NCBI GenBank assembly: GCA_963797255.1
Contig: CAWCOV010000012.1
Location: forward strand, 248,001 to 312,000
Reading direction: 5' to 3'
DNA: 64,000 nucleotides
From: JANXZS01 sp963797255
GTDB taxonomy: Bacteria > Acidobacteriota > Terriglobia > Terriglobales > Acidobacteriaceae
Every line of letters begins with the position of its first letter. Position 1 is the first letter of the stretch. A program made the translations under genes and the position numbers. The notes beneath the pieces were generated by a model that had not been told where the DNA came from, ran no database searches, and was given only the letters and a program-made list of their open reading frames with translations. Of this stretch, positions 26,072 through 34,810 are shown piece after piece.

Positions 26072-27334
26072 ATGAAGCTGGTTAAGGTAGGTGCGCGCGG
26101 AGCCACAGCGGAAGAGCTGCTGCGGCAACTGGAAGAGCGGAGGGTGGCGTCAAGCGATGCGGCGCTGCCTACCGTGCGCAAGATTGTAGACGGTGTTCGT
26201 CGCGGTGGTGATGCGGCTCTACGTCGCTATGCCGCGAAGTTCGATGGCTTGCCGGCGAAAGCGGAGCTTCGCATTTCGCGGGAAGAGATGCAGCGAGCGT
26301 GGGAGGAGACTCCTGCGGAGTTGCAGAATGCGCTGCGGAGTGCCGCGAAAAATATCCGAGCATTCGCGGAACGGCAGCTTCCGCAGGAGTGGAATTTTTC
26401 GCCGGTGCCGGGGCTGGAGACGGGCCAGGTGATTCGCGCTCTCGATTCTTGTGGATGCTATGTGCCGAGCGGACGATATCCGCTGCCCTCGACGCTGCTG
26501 ATGACGGTGATTCCGGCACAGGTGGCGGGAGTAAAGAGGATTGTGGTGGTGTCTCCGCGACCGGCGAGAGAAACGCTGGCAGCCGCATGGATGCTGGGTG
26601 TTGACGACTTCTTCAGGATTGGAGGCGCGCAGGCGATTGCGGCGCTTGCCTACGGGACGGAGAGCCTTCCGCGTGTGGACAAGATAGTTGGGCCGGGAAA
26701 CCAGTATGTGACGGCGACAAAAAAGCTGGTGGCGTTTGATTGCAGCATCGACATGCTGGCGGGGCCGACGGAGATTGTCGTCACGAGCGAAAAGGGGGAG
26801 GCGACGGCGATTGCCTCAGACCTGGTGGCGCAGGCGGAGCACGATCCGCAGGCGCTTCCGATATTCGTATCAACCAACGCTACACTTGCACGGGACGTGG
26901 CGGCGGAAGTGAAGCGGCGGGTGAAAACGAATGCAATCGCGCGCGAATCGATTGCGAAGAACGGCGTTGTTTTTGTTGCACCGACGGTGGAGATTGCTCG
27001 CGAGATCACAAACCGGCTGGCTCCGGAGCATCTCACCGTAGATTCCGAAGCGGATCTGAAGTGGGTGCGCAATGCTGGATCGGTTTTCATTGGGCGGTAC
27101 TCTCCGCAACCGATGGGAGATTATATTTCTGGTCCAAATCACACGCTGCCGACGGGTAGGATGGCGCGTGTGCGAGGTGGACTGAGTGTGCTGGATTTTC
27201 TCAAGATCGTAACGATACAGAGGTATACGCGGGAAGGATTGCAGGCGCTCGGCCCGGCAGCGGTTTCGCTTGCCGAGGCAGAGGGATTGCATGGGCACGC
27301 GGAAGCCATCCGCGCACGAGGTGTTCGTGGCTGA
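26072..27334 (+). CDS. hisD: histidinol dehydrogenase
   Basis: 420 residues, carries out the last two steps, histidinol to histidine with NAD. Family blocks: FDGLPAKAELRISREEM near the start, CGCYVPSGRYPLPSTLLMT, VDKIVGPGNQYV, MLAGPTEIVV, the zinc site SDLVAQAEHDPQA, the catalytic Glu-His pair in RLAPEHLTVDSEAD, and the closing GSVFIGRYSPQPMGDY / SGPNHTLPTG. Normal length. GGGGAAGG precedes the ATG, 13 bp after hisG. The last 8 bp before hisC provide the hisC ribosome site. Confidence 0.96.
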   Translation: MKLVKVGARGATAEELLRQLEERRVASSDAALPTVRKIVDGVRRGGDAALRRYAAKFDGLPAKAELRISREEMQRAWEETPAELQNALRSAAKNIRAFAERQLPQEWNFSPVPGLETGQVIRALDSCGCYVPSGRYPLPSTLLMTVIPAQVAGVKRIVVVSPRPARETLAAAWMLGVDDFFRIGGAQAIAALAYGTESLPRVDKIVGPGNQYVTATKKLVAFDCSIDMLAGPTEIVVTSEKGEATAIASDLVAQAEHDPQALPIFVSTNATLARDVAAEVKRRVKTNAIARESIAKNGVVFVAPTVEIAREITNRLAPEHLTVDSEADLKWVRNAGSVFIGRYSPQPMGDYISGPNHTLPTGRMARVRGGLSVLDFLKIVTIQRYTREGLQALGPAAVSLAEAEGLHGHAEAIRARGVRG

Positions 27335-27341
27335 GGACTCG

Positions 27342-28433
27342 ATGACCAAGTGGCCAACGCCGCGGCGGGCTGTGCTGGGGATGAAGGAATATAATCCGCC
27401 GCTGGGAGGTCGCGATGCGATGCGCTTGGATTTCAATGAGAACACCGTGTCGTGTTCGCCGCGAGTGCTGGAGGCGCTAGCGGAAATTGCCGGGGAGCAC
27501 TTGACGAAGTATCCCGAACGGCAATCGGTTGAGGAGCAGGCGGCGATTCACATTGGGCTGAAGCCGGAGCAGGTGGTGCTCACTAACGGCGTGGACGAGG
27601 CGATTCACGTGCTTTGCGAGACGTATCTCGATGCGGGGCAGGAGATGCTGCTGCCGGTTCCGACGTACACGATGTACGAGGTTTACGCTTCCGGCACGGA
27701 TGGCCGGGCAGTACAGGTGCAGGCTGCGGCGGATTTTGCTTTTCCGTTCGAGAGGCTGATGTCGGCCGTTTCTGCGATGACGAGGATTATTGCGATTGCG
27801 AATCCGAACAGCCCCACGGGCACGACGGTGGGGCGGAGGGAAATCCTGGCGCTGTGCGAACGCGCGCCGCAGGCCGTTGTGCTGGTTGATGAGGCTTACT
27901 TTCATTTCTTTGGAGAGACGGTTGCGGATTTGATTGGGAAGATCCCCAATTTGATGCTGGCTCGGACCTTCTCCAAGGCCTATGGATTGGCGGGTTTGCG
28001 GCTTGGATTGCTGGCCGGGGCAGAGGAGAACATGCGCTGGATTCGGCGGGTGCTTTCTCCTTACAGCGTGAACTCGCTGGCGCTGGCATGCTTGCCTGCA
28101 GCGCTTGAGGACCGGGAATATCTTGAGACGTACGTGAAGGAAGTTTGTCTTGCACGCACTGCATTTGAAGGTGCGCTGGATGCGCTTGGCGTGCAGCGAT
28201 GGCCGAGTCGCGCGAATTTTATTTTGACGCGCATTGGCGTGAAGCATCGCGAATTTGTTGCGGAAATGCACTCCCGCGGAGTGTTGGTGCGGGATCGCTC
28301 GGCTGATCCGGGGTGTGAAGGATGCGTGCGAGTTACGGTGGGCACGCGAGTGCAGATGCAGAAGGCCGCCGCGGCGTTCTGTGAGAGTTTGAATGAGATT
28401 GGGTGGACGAAAGAATTGCGGGAAGGACAGTGA
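27342..28433 (+). CDS. hisC: histidinol-phosphate aminotransferase
   Basis: 363 residues, fold-type I PLP enzyme converting imidazole acetol-phosphate to histidinol-phosphate. I start it at ATG 27342 because GAGGA lies six bases before it and it follows the hisD stop by 7 bp; in-frame starts further upstream overlap hisD. Motifs: MRLDFNENTVSCSP, LTNGVDEAIHVLC, NPNSPTGTTV, VLVDEAYFHFF and the PLP lysine in TFSKAYGLAGLRLG; Arg near the end in CVRVTVGT. The stop overlaps the hisB start (TGATG). A second aminotransferase gene lies after the operon but is of another subgroup. Confidence 0.93.
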   Translation: MTKWPTPRRAVLGMKEYNPPLGGRDAMRLDFNENTVSCSPRVLEALAEIAGEHLTKYPERQSVEEQAAIHIGLKPEQVVLTNGVDEAIHVLCETYLDAGQEMLLPVPTYTMYEVYASGTDGRAVQVQAAADFAFPFERLMSAVSAMTRIIAIANPNSPTGTTVGRREILALCERAPQAVVLVDEAYFHFFGETVADLIGKIPNLMLARTFSKAYGLAGLRLGLLAGAEENMRWIRRVLSPYSVNSLALACLPAALEDREYLETYVKEVCLARTAFEGALDALGVQRWPSRANFILTRIGVKHREFVAEMHSRGVLVRDRSADPGCEGCVRVTVGTRVQMQKAAAAFCESLNEIGWTKELREGQ

Positions 28434-29080
28434 TGGCGGCGAAGGCGAAGAAGGAAAAAAAGCAGACGACAAAAGAAAAGAAACAGGCAACGAAGCGCAC
28501 GGCGGAAATCGAGCGCAAGACCAACGAAACACGGATTTCGCTGCAGCTTACGGTTGAGGGAACTGGCGTTTACAACATTGCGACGGGGATCCGCTTCTTC
28601 GATCACATGCTGGAATTGATGACGCGACATGGAGCTTTCGATCTTGATCTGAAGTGTGATGGCGACCTGGACGTGGATCAGCACCACACCGTGGAAGATG
28701 TGGGTATCGCGCTGGGCGAGGCGTTCGACCGCGCGATTGGCGACAAGAAGGGGATCTTGCGCGCGGGGTATTTTCTGATGCCGATGGATGAGACGCTGGG
28801 GATTGCGGCTATCGACCTGAGCGGGCGCGTGGCCTGCACGGTGAAGACGAAAGTGAAGACGAGGCTTGTTGGTGACCTGCAGAGCGAACTGGTCGAGGAT
28901 TTTTTCGAAGGTTTCGCGAGAGGTGCACGAGCCAATGTTCATCTGAAGGTGATGTATGGCCGTTCCAGTCATCACAAAATCGAAGCGCTGTTCAAGGCAT
29001 TTGCGCGGGCGTTGCGCGTGGCCTGTTCGCGAGACAAGCAACTTGGCGAAATGCTGCCGAGCACCAAGGGCCTGCTGTAG
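28433..29080 (+). CDS. hisB: imidazoleglycerol-phosphate dehydratase
   Basis: 215 residues, sixth step of the pathway. The dehydratase core carries all manganese-binding histidine motifs: RFFDHMLELMTRHG, DQHHTVEDVGIALGEAF and SSHHKIEALFKAFARAL. It is monofunctional, without the phosphatase domain of the enteric enzyme. The first 24 residues are unusual: an almost pure Lys/Ala/Thr/Glu/Gln stretch (AAKAKKEKKQTTKEKK) not needed for the fold. The ATG 28433 overlaps the hisC stop and has GGAAGG upstream, so the extension is really translated unless the true start is further in. Confidence 0.94.
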   Translation: MAAKAKKEKKQTTKEKKQATKRTAEIERKTNETRISLQLTVEGTGVYNIATGIRFFDHMLELMTRHGAFDLDLKCDGDLDVDQHHTVEDVGIALGEAFDRAIGDKKGILRAGYFLMPMDETLGIAAIDLSGRVACTVKTKVKTRLVGDLQSELVEDFFEGFARGARANVHLKVMYGRSSHHKIEALFKAFARALRVACSRDKQLGEMLPSTKGLL

Positions 29081-29114
29081 AGATGGCTCTGCCAGTGCTT
29101 CCGGAGACCTTTGA

Positions 29115-29705
29115 ATGATTGCAGTGATTGATTACAAGGCCGGCAACCTCACCTCCGTGATGAAGGCGCTCATCGCGCTTGGCGCTGAGGCGAACGTGAC
29201 GGCGGAGCCCGAGGTGTTGCTGCACGCGAGCAAGGTGATTCTTCCGGGCGTGGGCCACTTTGCAGCGACTCGGCTCTTGAGAGAACAGGGATTGACGGAA
29301 GCGGTGAGAGAAAGCATCGGGCGCGGTGTGCCGTTTCTCGGCATCTGCGTAGGCTTGCAATGGCTCTTCGAAGGGAGCACGGAGGCTCCGGAGGAAAAGG
29401 GACTCGGCGTGTTTGAAGGGATGTGCGACCGCTTTCCGCCGGGCGCGAAGGTGCCGCACGTGGGATGGAATTCCATTCGTATCAAACCGCAGTCGCGACT
29501 GATGGCGGGGATTGATGACGATTCGTATGTGTACTATACGCATTCGTATCGTGCCCCAGTCATTCAAGACACCGTGGCGGTTACAGAATATGGAGACGAC
29601 TTCACCGGCGCCGTGGAAAGAGACAATGTGATGGGTGTGCAGTTCCATCCGGAGAAATCCGGCGCGGCCGGAATGCAGATACTGAAGAACTTTGTGGAGC
29701 TATAA
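29115..29705 (+). CDS. hisH: imidazole glycerol phosphate synthase, glutaminase subunit
   Basis: 196 residues, supplies ammonia from glutamine to HisF. Class-I amidotransferase triad: Cys78 in FLGICVGLQWLFE, His178 and Glu180 in VQFHPEKSG. Other motifs are VIDYKAGNLTSV and LPGVGHFA. GGAGA precedes the ATG. hisF follows after 3 bp, as expected for partners in one complex. Confidence 0.95.
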   Translation: MIAVIDYKAGNLTSVMKALIALGAEANVTAEPEVLLHASKVILPGVGHFAATRLLREQGLTEAVRESIGRGVPFLGICVGLQWLFEGSTEAPEEKGLGVFEGMCDRFPPGAKVPHVGWNSIRIKPQSRLMAGIDDDSYVYYTHSYRAPVIQDTVAVTEYGDDFTGAVERDNVMGVQFHPEKSGAAGMQILKNFVEL

Positions 29706-29708
29706 GCG

Positions 29709-30488
29709 ATGCTGACAAAGCGGGTAATTGCATGCCTTGATGTACGCGGCGGACGGGTCGTGAAGGGCGTGCAGTTCGTTGACCTGATGGATGCGGGCGA
29801 TCCCGCAGAGATGGCGGCGCTGCATGCGCGCAAGGGCGCGGATGAAATTGTGCTACTGGATATAACTGCGACGCACGAGGGCCGCGGCACGCTGCTGGAG
29901 ACGGTGCGCAGAACGGCGCGCGAACTGTTTATCCCATTCTCAGTGGGTGGCGGAATACGCAGCGCAGATGATGCAGCAGCGGTGTTCGACGCGGGTGCGG
30001 ATAAGGTCAGCATTAATTCCGCCGCACTGGATCGGCCGGAACTGATTGATGAAATCGGTCGCAGTTTTGGGGCGCAGGCGGTGATTGTGGCGATCGATGC
30101 ACGGCGAAATCCCGCTGCCGCCGATCCCGTATCCGAGGCGGAAGTATTTGTGCATGGCGGCCGCAAATCAACGGGAAGAAAGTTGATTGACTGGGCTCGC
30201 GAAGCGGAGCAACGCGGCGCGGGGGAGATTCTGCTGACATCCATGGACGCTGATGGAACGCGCGAAGGATTCGATTGTGAATTGACGGCCTGCGTGAGCG
30301 AGGCACTGCAGATTCCTGTGATCGCATCCGGCGGTGCGGGGACGGCGGCGCATTTCGCGGAGGTATTCCGGCGGGGCAAAGCGCACGCCGCGCTTGCCGC
30401 AAGCATCTTTCACTTCGGCGTTTCCGATGCGCGAGAACTCAAGCGGGAGCTTGCGCTGGATGGAATTCCAGTGAGGCTCCCATGCTGA
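29709..30488 (+). CDS. hisF: imidazole glycerol phosphate synthase, cyclase subunit
   Basis: 259-residue TIM barrel that joins ammonia to PRFAR, making IGP and AICAR. Catalytic aspartates are Asp11 (IACLDV) and Asp130 (VIVAIDARR). Phosphate-binding loops FSVGGGIRS and VIASGGAGTAAHF are intact. The last residues overlap the hisA start by seven bases in another frame, indicating coupled translation. The segment ARRNPAAADPVSEAEVFVHG is slightly longer than usual but in a loop that varies. Confidence 0.96.
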   Translation: MLTKRVIACLDVRGGRVVKGVQFVDLMDAGDPAEMAALHARKGADEIVLLDITATHEGRGTLLETVRRTARELFIPFSVGGGIRSADDAAAVFDAGADKVSINSAALDRPELIDEIGRSFGAQAVIVAIDARRNPAAADPVSEAEVFVHGGRKSTGRKLIDWAREAEQRGAGEILLTSMDADGTREGFDCELTACVSEALQIPVIASGGAGTAAHFAEVFRRGKAHAALAASIFHFGVSDARELKRELALDGIPVRLPC

Positions 30489-31186
30489 TCCCATCCATTG
30501 ACCTGATGGGAGGGCGCATCGTTCAACTCGTTCATGGCGAGGAGTTGAAACTTGCATTCGACGACTTCAGTTATTGGATCAATCGCTTCAAGGCGTACCC
30601 GCTTGTCCAGTTGATCGATCTGGATGCAGCGATGCGGCAGGGCGAGAACACCGCATTGATTGAACGGATCGCGTCCGAACTGCCGTGCCAGGTGGGCGGC
30701 GGAATTTCCAGCACGCAGAAGGCGAGAAGCGTGCTCGCGGCAGGCGCGAAGAAAGTGATCGTGGGATCGGCCTTCTTCCAATCGGCGTTGGAGACGGGCA
30801 CGAATGATGCTTCGTCGCTGATCAATCTCGATTTTGCGGAGAAGCTTGCCGCGTCTATCGGAGTTGTTCGGATTGTCGCAGGCGTGGATACAAAGCGCGG
30901 CCGCGTGGCGGTGAAGGGTTGGACAGAGAGCATAGCGCTTACCGCAATTGACGCGATGCATGCGCTGGAGCCGTTCTGTTCCGCGTTTCTATACACGCAC
31001 ATCGATAAGGAAGGGACCATGGAAGGTTTTCCTTTTGACGTTGCGAAGGAACTGCGGGCAGAGACGAAGCGGCAGTTGATTGCCGCCGGGGGCATTCGTT
31101 ACCAGGCGGAAATTGATGCGCTGGATGCGATTGGTGTGGATGCCGTAGCAGGGATGGCGATATACACGGGCGTTCTGAGCATCTAA
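30482..31186 (+). CDS. hisA: phosphoribosylformimino-AICAR ribonucleotide isomerase
   Basis: 234-residue TIM barrel, the Amadori isomerase that makes the HisF substrate. General acid and base are Asp7 (IPSIDLMGG) and Asp136 (VAGVDTKRG). Phosphate loops QVGGGISST and IAAGGIRYQ are present. It is the last his gene; a convergent small membrane gene starts on the other strand three bases later and no clear terminator lies between them. Confidence 0.95.
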   Translation: MLIPSIDLMGGRIVQLVHGEELKLAFDDFSYWINRFKAYPLVQLIDLDAAMRQGENTALIERIASELPCQVGGGISSTQKARSVLAAGAKKVIVGSAFFQSALETGTNDASSLINLDFAEKLAASIGVVRIVAGVDTKRGRVAVKGWTESIALTAIDAMHALEPFCSAFLYTHIDKEGTMEGFPFDVAKELRAETKRQLIAAGGIRYQAEIDALDAIGVDAVAGMAIYTGVLSI

Positions 31187-31188
31187 GC

Positions 31189-31356
31189 CTAGCGGCGCGG
31201 CCGGTATTTCCACCGCATGTATAAGCCGACGCCAAAAAAGCAACAGGCGAAAACGAGTGTCAGAAGTGCAGGTCGGGCGTTGTGCCGGTAAAGGTCGACC
31301 ACGGAGTTGAGGAGCCAAGCAAGAGCGATCAAATACCACAGGGTTTCCCGGCGCAT
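31189..31356 (-). CDS. small membrane protein, 55 aa
   Basis: From the ATG at 31356 the peptide is MRRETLWYLI... with two hydrophobic segments (LWYLIALAWLLNSVVDLY and LLTLVFACCFFGVGLYM), a hairpin of two helices, and a basic C-terminus (RWKYRPRR). A longer frame up to 31584 overlaps the aminotransferase gene and its extra part has no coding features. The ribosome site is weak. Family not recognised; the regular two-helix pattern makes it likely to be real. Confidence 0.55.
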   Translation of the reverse strand: MRRETLWYLIALAWLLNSVVDLYRHNARPALLTLVFACCFFGVGLYMRWKYRPRR

Positions 31357-31461
31357 GTGGAAAAGAATAGCACCAGCACAGTGGAGTGAAAGTGAACACG
31401 CTGGGATTGAATTCTGTATGCTGTAGAGCGTTTGAAGTTTGCAATCGAATTGGGAGAAAGC

Positions 31462-32628
31462 ATGCGTAAGGGACACGTTCGGCTGGCCAAGAGGTTGGAT
31501 GAGGTTGGATTTTCCGACATCGTTGTAGTTCGCAACAGGGTGATGGAATTGCGCGGTGAAGGGAAGACGATTCATGCCTTTCATGGTGGCGAACCTTTCT
31601 TTGATACTCCCGATCCGGTGAAGTTTGGAATGGTGCGGGCGCTGGTGGAGAACCGCACAAAGTACGCAGCCTCCTCCGGCCTTGCGCCGCTAAGGGAAGC
31701 GCTGGCGGAAAAACTGAAGAGCAAGAATGGGATTGCGGCGGAAGCATCCAATGTGATTTTGACGGCCGGTGGCGCGCACGCGATTTACGTGGCATTCCAG
31801 GCCGTGCTTGATCCGGGAGACGATGTGCTGCTGTTCTCGCCTTACTGGACGCCGATCCGCGACATGGTAACGCTGGCGGGGGCAAGGCCGTTGCTGATTC
31901 CCACGGCGGGTGCACGGCGCAAGGGAATTCGCGCAACGCTGGAGCAGTTCACGACACCGCACACGCGAGCGATTTACTACAACACGCCGCAGAATCCTTC
32001 CGGCACGGTATTCACAAGGGCGGAGGCGGAAGAGGTGGCGGCCTTTGCCAAGGCGCATAACGTGATTGTGATTGCGGACGAGGCTTATGAGGATCTCGTT
32101 TACGATGGCGAGCATTTCTCCATTGCTTCGCTTCCGGGCATGGCGGAGCGCACGATTTCTGCATTCACGTTTTCAAAAACGTACGCAATGACGGGTTGGC
32201 GCGTGGGATATGCCGTGGCCAACGAGCTATTTATGACGGGGCTGCGGAAACTGGTGCTTTACTCGACGAATGGAGTCTCGACAGCGTCACAATGGGCGGC
32301 ATTGGAAGCGCTGAGCCTGCCTGAAAGTCACCTGACGGCGCGCCGAGAAGAACATCGCCGACGTCGCGATCTGCTGGTGAATGGATTAAACGAGCTTGGG
32401 CTGGAATGTCCCAAGCCAGCGGGAGCGTTCTACGCTTTTCCGTCGGTGACGAAAATAACCAAAGACAGCCGTAAAGCGGCGACAGCTCTGCTAGATAAAG
32501 CGAACGTATCCACAGTGCCGGGTGTGGTTTTTGGAGCGCAGGGCGAGGGCCATGTGCGCTTCGGTTTCTCCGTGCCAGAAGCCGCGATCGAAGCAGGTCT
32601 GGAAGCGCTGCGCTCGTTTATGAAATAG
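31462..32628 (+). CDS. PLP-dependent aminotransferase, AspC class I/II type
   Basis: 388 residues. I use ATG 31462 because GGGAGAA lies just before it; a TTG 30 bp upstream is in frame. Fold-type I signature: FHGGEPFFDTP, YAASSGLAPLREALAEKL, YYNTPQNPSGTVF, VIADEAYEDLVYD, PLP lysine in TFSKTYAMTGWRVGY, and the substrate-carboxylate Arg in HVRFGFSVP. Likely an aspartate, tyrosine or related aminotransferase; substrate unknown. It follows the his operon by 275 bp and is probably an independent unit. Confidence 0.9.
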   Translation: MRKGHVRLAKRLDEVGFSDIVVVRNRVMELRGEGKTIHAFHGGEPFFDTPDPVKFGMVRALVENRTKYAASSGLAPLREALAEKLKSKNGIAAEASNVILTAGGAHAIYVAFQAVLDPGDDVLLFSPYWTPIRDMVTLAGARPLLIPTAGARRKGIRATLEQFTTPHTRAIYYNTPQNPSGTVFTRAEAEEVAAFAKAHNVIVIADEAYEDLVYDGEHFSIASLPGMAERTISAFTFSKTYAMTGWRVGYAVANELFMTGLRKLVLYSTNGVSTASQWAALEALSLPESHLTARREEHRRRRDLLVNGLNELGLECPKPAGAFYAFPSVTKITKDSRKAATALLDKANVSTVPGVVFGAQGEGHVRFGFSVPEAAIEAGLEALRSFMK

Positions 32629-32633
32629 CCGCA

Positions 32634-33740
32634 TCAGCGATCCTGCCCGCCGGTGGCATCCAGTGCTTCGTGGCGGGCGGCTCGGATGAGCCGTGCAATT
32701 TGCTTGAGGTGTAACTGCACTGCGTAGCCTCGGAGAACCTCGCTCAGGGGATACTCAACGCTGGTACGGCGAACGTCGGATACCTTCGCTTTCAAGGCCG
32801 CAATGTCGCTTTCGAGATCGAGCCCAGAACGACCGATATCGAAGCGCCAATTGGTAATGCATTCGGCGAGGTGCTTGAAGCCGTGGGTGATGTCGATTAC
32901 CAGGTTCTCCAACTCCGGATTGAGGCGGTCCACGTAGGTATCGTCTCCGCTCTCACGCACGGCGAGTTCGAGGGCAAGCAGAGCGTCAAAGATGGATCGT
33001 CCAAACTCCGATAAAAGAGACAGTCCTTCGATGGATGCCGGACCGCTGGCGGGTTCGTTGCGGGCGGCGCGGAGCAACTGCTCGTTGGATTGAACGAGGG
33101 CATCGACGGCATCCTTGTTGACCTGAAATTCATCGGGTAAGGGGCTGCCGAATCCGTTTGAGATGGATTGCAGCAGACGCGCCTCTGCCTCAAATTCCTG
33201 GGTGAGTCCGGTACGGAGATGTTGCCGGGCGCGACGCGGCAGCACGACTAATGAAACCGCCAAAGCGACTAATATGCCCATCACGACTTCGACGACGCGG
33301 TCGAGAGCGATGGTCCAATGGGAGCCGTTGCGGTCCACCAGCATGACGATGGTGATGGTGACTCCGGCGAGCCGCGAACTGTTTTTGAGATTCAGCAGGC
33401 CGCAGAGAACGAGGGCGACGAGGATGGTGATGGCGAAGGCCACGGGATGCCGTCGCCAGGGGGAAGCCAGGAATCCGAGGACCGCGCCGATGGCGGTGCC
33501 GATGAGGCGGTCGCGCGAGGCGGTGACGGTGGAGCCGACGTTGGACTGCAGGACGATGATGGCGCTGATGGCGGCCCAGTAGCCCTCGTGGAGTCCGAAG
33601 CGGAGGGAGAGCCAGTAGCAGAGGCCTGCGGCGAGGCCGGTTTTGATGCCTTGAACGAGAAGTGTCTGGCGGCTGGGGGCCAGAAAATTGCTCAGCCAAT
33701 GTGGCTGCGCGTCAGTCGAAAGAGCAGAGGATTGCGACAT
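32634..33740 (-). CDS. FUSC-family inner-membrane protein
   Basis: 368 residues. N-terminal half has about six membrane helices (TGLAAGLCYWLSLRFGL, YWAAISAIIVLQSNVG, LIGTAIGAVLGFLAS, FAITILVALVLCGLL, AGVTITIVMLV and VVMGILVALAVSLVVLP), including the FUSC hallmark YWAAISAIIVLQSN followed by the basic RDRLIGTAIGAVLG. The C-terminal half is cytoplasmic and helical. Related to YccS and the aromatic acid exporter / fusaric acid resistance subunits, so export of aromatic acids is plausible; no periplasmic adaptor gene is adjacent. Confidence 0.85.
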   Translation of the reverse strand: MSQSSALSTDAQPHWLSNFLAPSRQTLLVQGIKTGLAAGLCYWLSLRFGLHEGYWAAISAIIVLQSNVGSTVTASRDRLIGTAIGAVLGFLASPWRRHPVAFAITILVALVLCGLLNLKNSSRLAGVTITIVMLVDRNGSHWTIALDRVVEVVMGILVALAVSLVVLPRRARQHLRTGLTQEFEAEARLLQSISNGFGSPLPDEFQVNKDAVDALVQSNEQLLRAARNEPASGPASIEGLSLLSEFGRSIFDALLALELAVRESGDDTYVDRLNPELENLVIDITHGFKHLAECITNWRFDIGRSGLDLESDIAALKAKVSDVRRTSVEYPLSEVLRGYAVQLHLKQIARLIRAARHEALDATGGQDR

Positions 33741-33891
33741 ATTTACTACTAGGTCCGAAATCTGTAAAAGAGCGGTTAATCCATTATCGCCCCACGACCA
33801 TCGCGGCTCAAAATGTGGGGTTCACGGAATGGCCCCAATAATTTCATAAACGCTGATTCATAAAGCATTGAAAATTCTGTAATGTTGAAAC

Positions 33892-34725
33892 ATGGGGATG
33901 TCTGCGGATAGGAGGCTTCGAGTGACTCGTGCAGCTCAACGCGGGTGGGTGGCAGCCTTGGGGATCCTATTCCTGACCGTGGCTGGGGGGCGGCTGGTGC
34001 GGGCAGAGGAGGTTCCTTTACCGGATTCGCCGGGTGCCGTTGCGGCGCAGGCGCAGCAGAATGCTCCTCCGACGAGTGCGGCCACGAGTGACGCTGCGGC
34101 GGCTGCCGCTGCCGCGAAGCAAGCGGAACTCAAGGGGCAGCAATCGAAACGCATTTTGGGAGTGATTCCGAACTTTCGTTCTGTCTCGGTGAGCGACAAG
34201 TTCGTGCCGATGACCCCAAAAGAGAAGTTCAAGCTGGCGTTCAAGAACAGTTTTGATTACTCCTCTTTCTTATCCACTGGAGCGGCCGCCGGCATATCGC
34301 AGTGGCGCGACACCTATCCCGAGTTTGGACAGGGAGGGGCGGGGTATGGCCGGCGATACTGGCACACCTTCACGACGCAGGTGCTGGCCAGCGAGACAAC
34401 TGTATTCATATTGCCGGTGATTACGAGAGAGGATCCGCGCTACTTCACGCTTGGTCACGGCACGTTCAAGCAGCGTGCGTGGTACGCGATCTCCCGCGTA
34501 GGCGTGGCCCGCTCGGATACTGGCAAGTCGACGGCAAACATCTCTGAAATTCTGGGCAGAGGTTCTGCTGCCGCGATCTCGGTTTTCTACTACCCCTCGA
34601 ACTACCAGACGTTTTCCGAAGTGGCGCAGAGATGGGGGACCTACATTGGTGGCGATGCGGGGCTCTTTGTGGTGAAGGAATTCTGGCCGGAGATCCGCTA
34701 CAAGCTCACGCGCGGAAAGAAGTAA
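33892..34725 (+). CDS. exported protein of unknown function, Acidobacteria-type
   Basis: 277 residues. Basic N-terminus and a membrane-type segment (GWVAALGILFLTVAGGRLVRAEE, probable signal peptide cut near residue 38), an Ala-rich linker of about 50 residues (SDAAAAAAAAKQAE), then a conserved globular part starting RILGVIPNFRSVS with FKNSFDYSSF, YPEFGQGGAGYGRRYWHTF and EDPRYFTLGHG. The glycine and aromatic pattern with small-residue helices suggests an outer-membrane or membrane-associated domain. I do not recognise a function. It is followed by a separate 2-hydroxyacid dehydrogenase gene. Confidence 0.7.
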   Translation: MGMSADRRLRVTRAAQRGWVAALGILFLTVAGGRLVRAEEVPLPDSPGAVAAQAQQNAPPTSAATSDAAAAAAAAKQAELKGQQSKRILGVIPNFRSVSVSDKFVPMTPKEKFKLAFKNSFDYSSFLSTGAAAGISQWRDTYPEFGQGGAGYGRRYWHTFTTQVLASETTVFILPVITREDPRYFTLGHGTFKQRAWYAISRVGVARSDTGKSTANISEILGRGSAAAISVFYYPSNYQTFSEVAQRWGTYIGGDAGLFVVKEFWPEIRYKLTRGKK

Positions 34726-34810
34726 GCCACAACCTCGTCACGTTTTCCATTTCTGCCATTTCCTCAGCATGTAGTATCGGGAAGAAGAATCTCGATTATG
34801 AGGCTGAATT

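Noticed and set aside
31357..31584. N-terminal extension of the small membrane gene
   Set aside because: It overlaps the start of the aminotransferase gene on the other strand and has no membrane or other features; the ATG at 31356 is enough.
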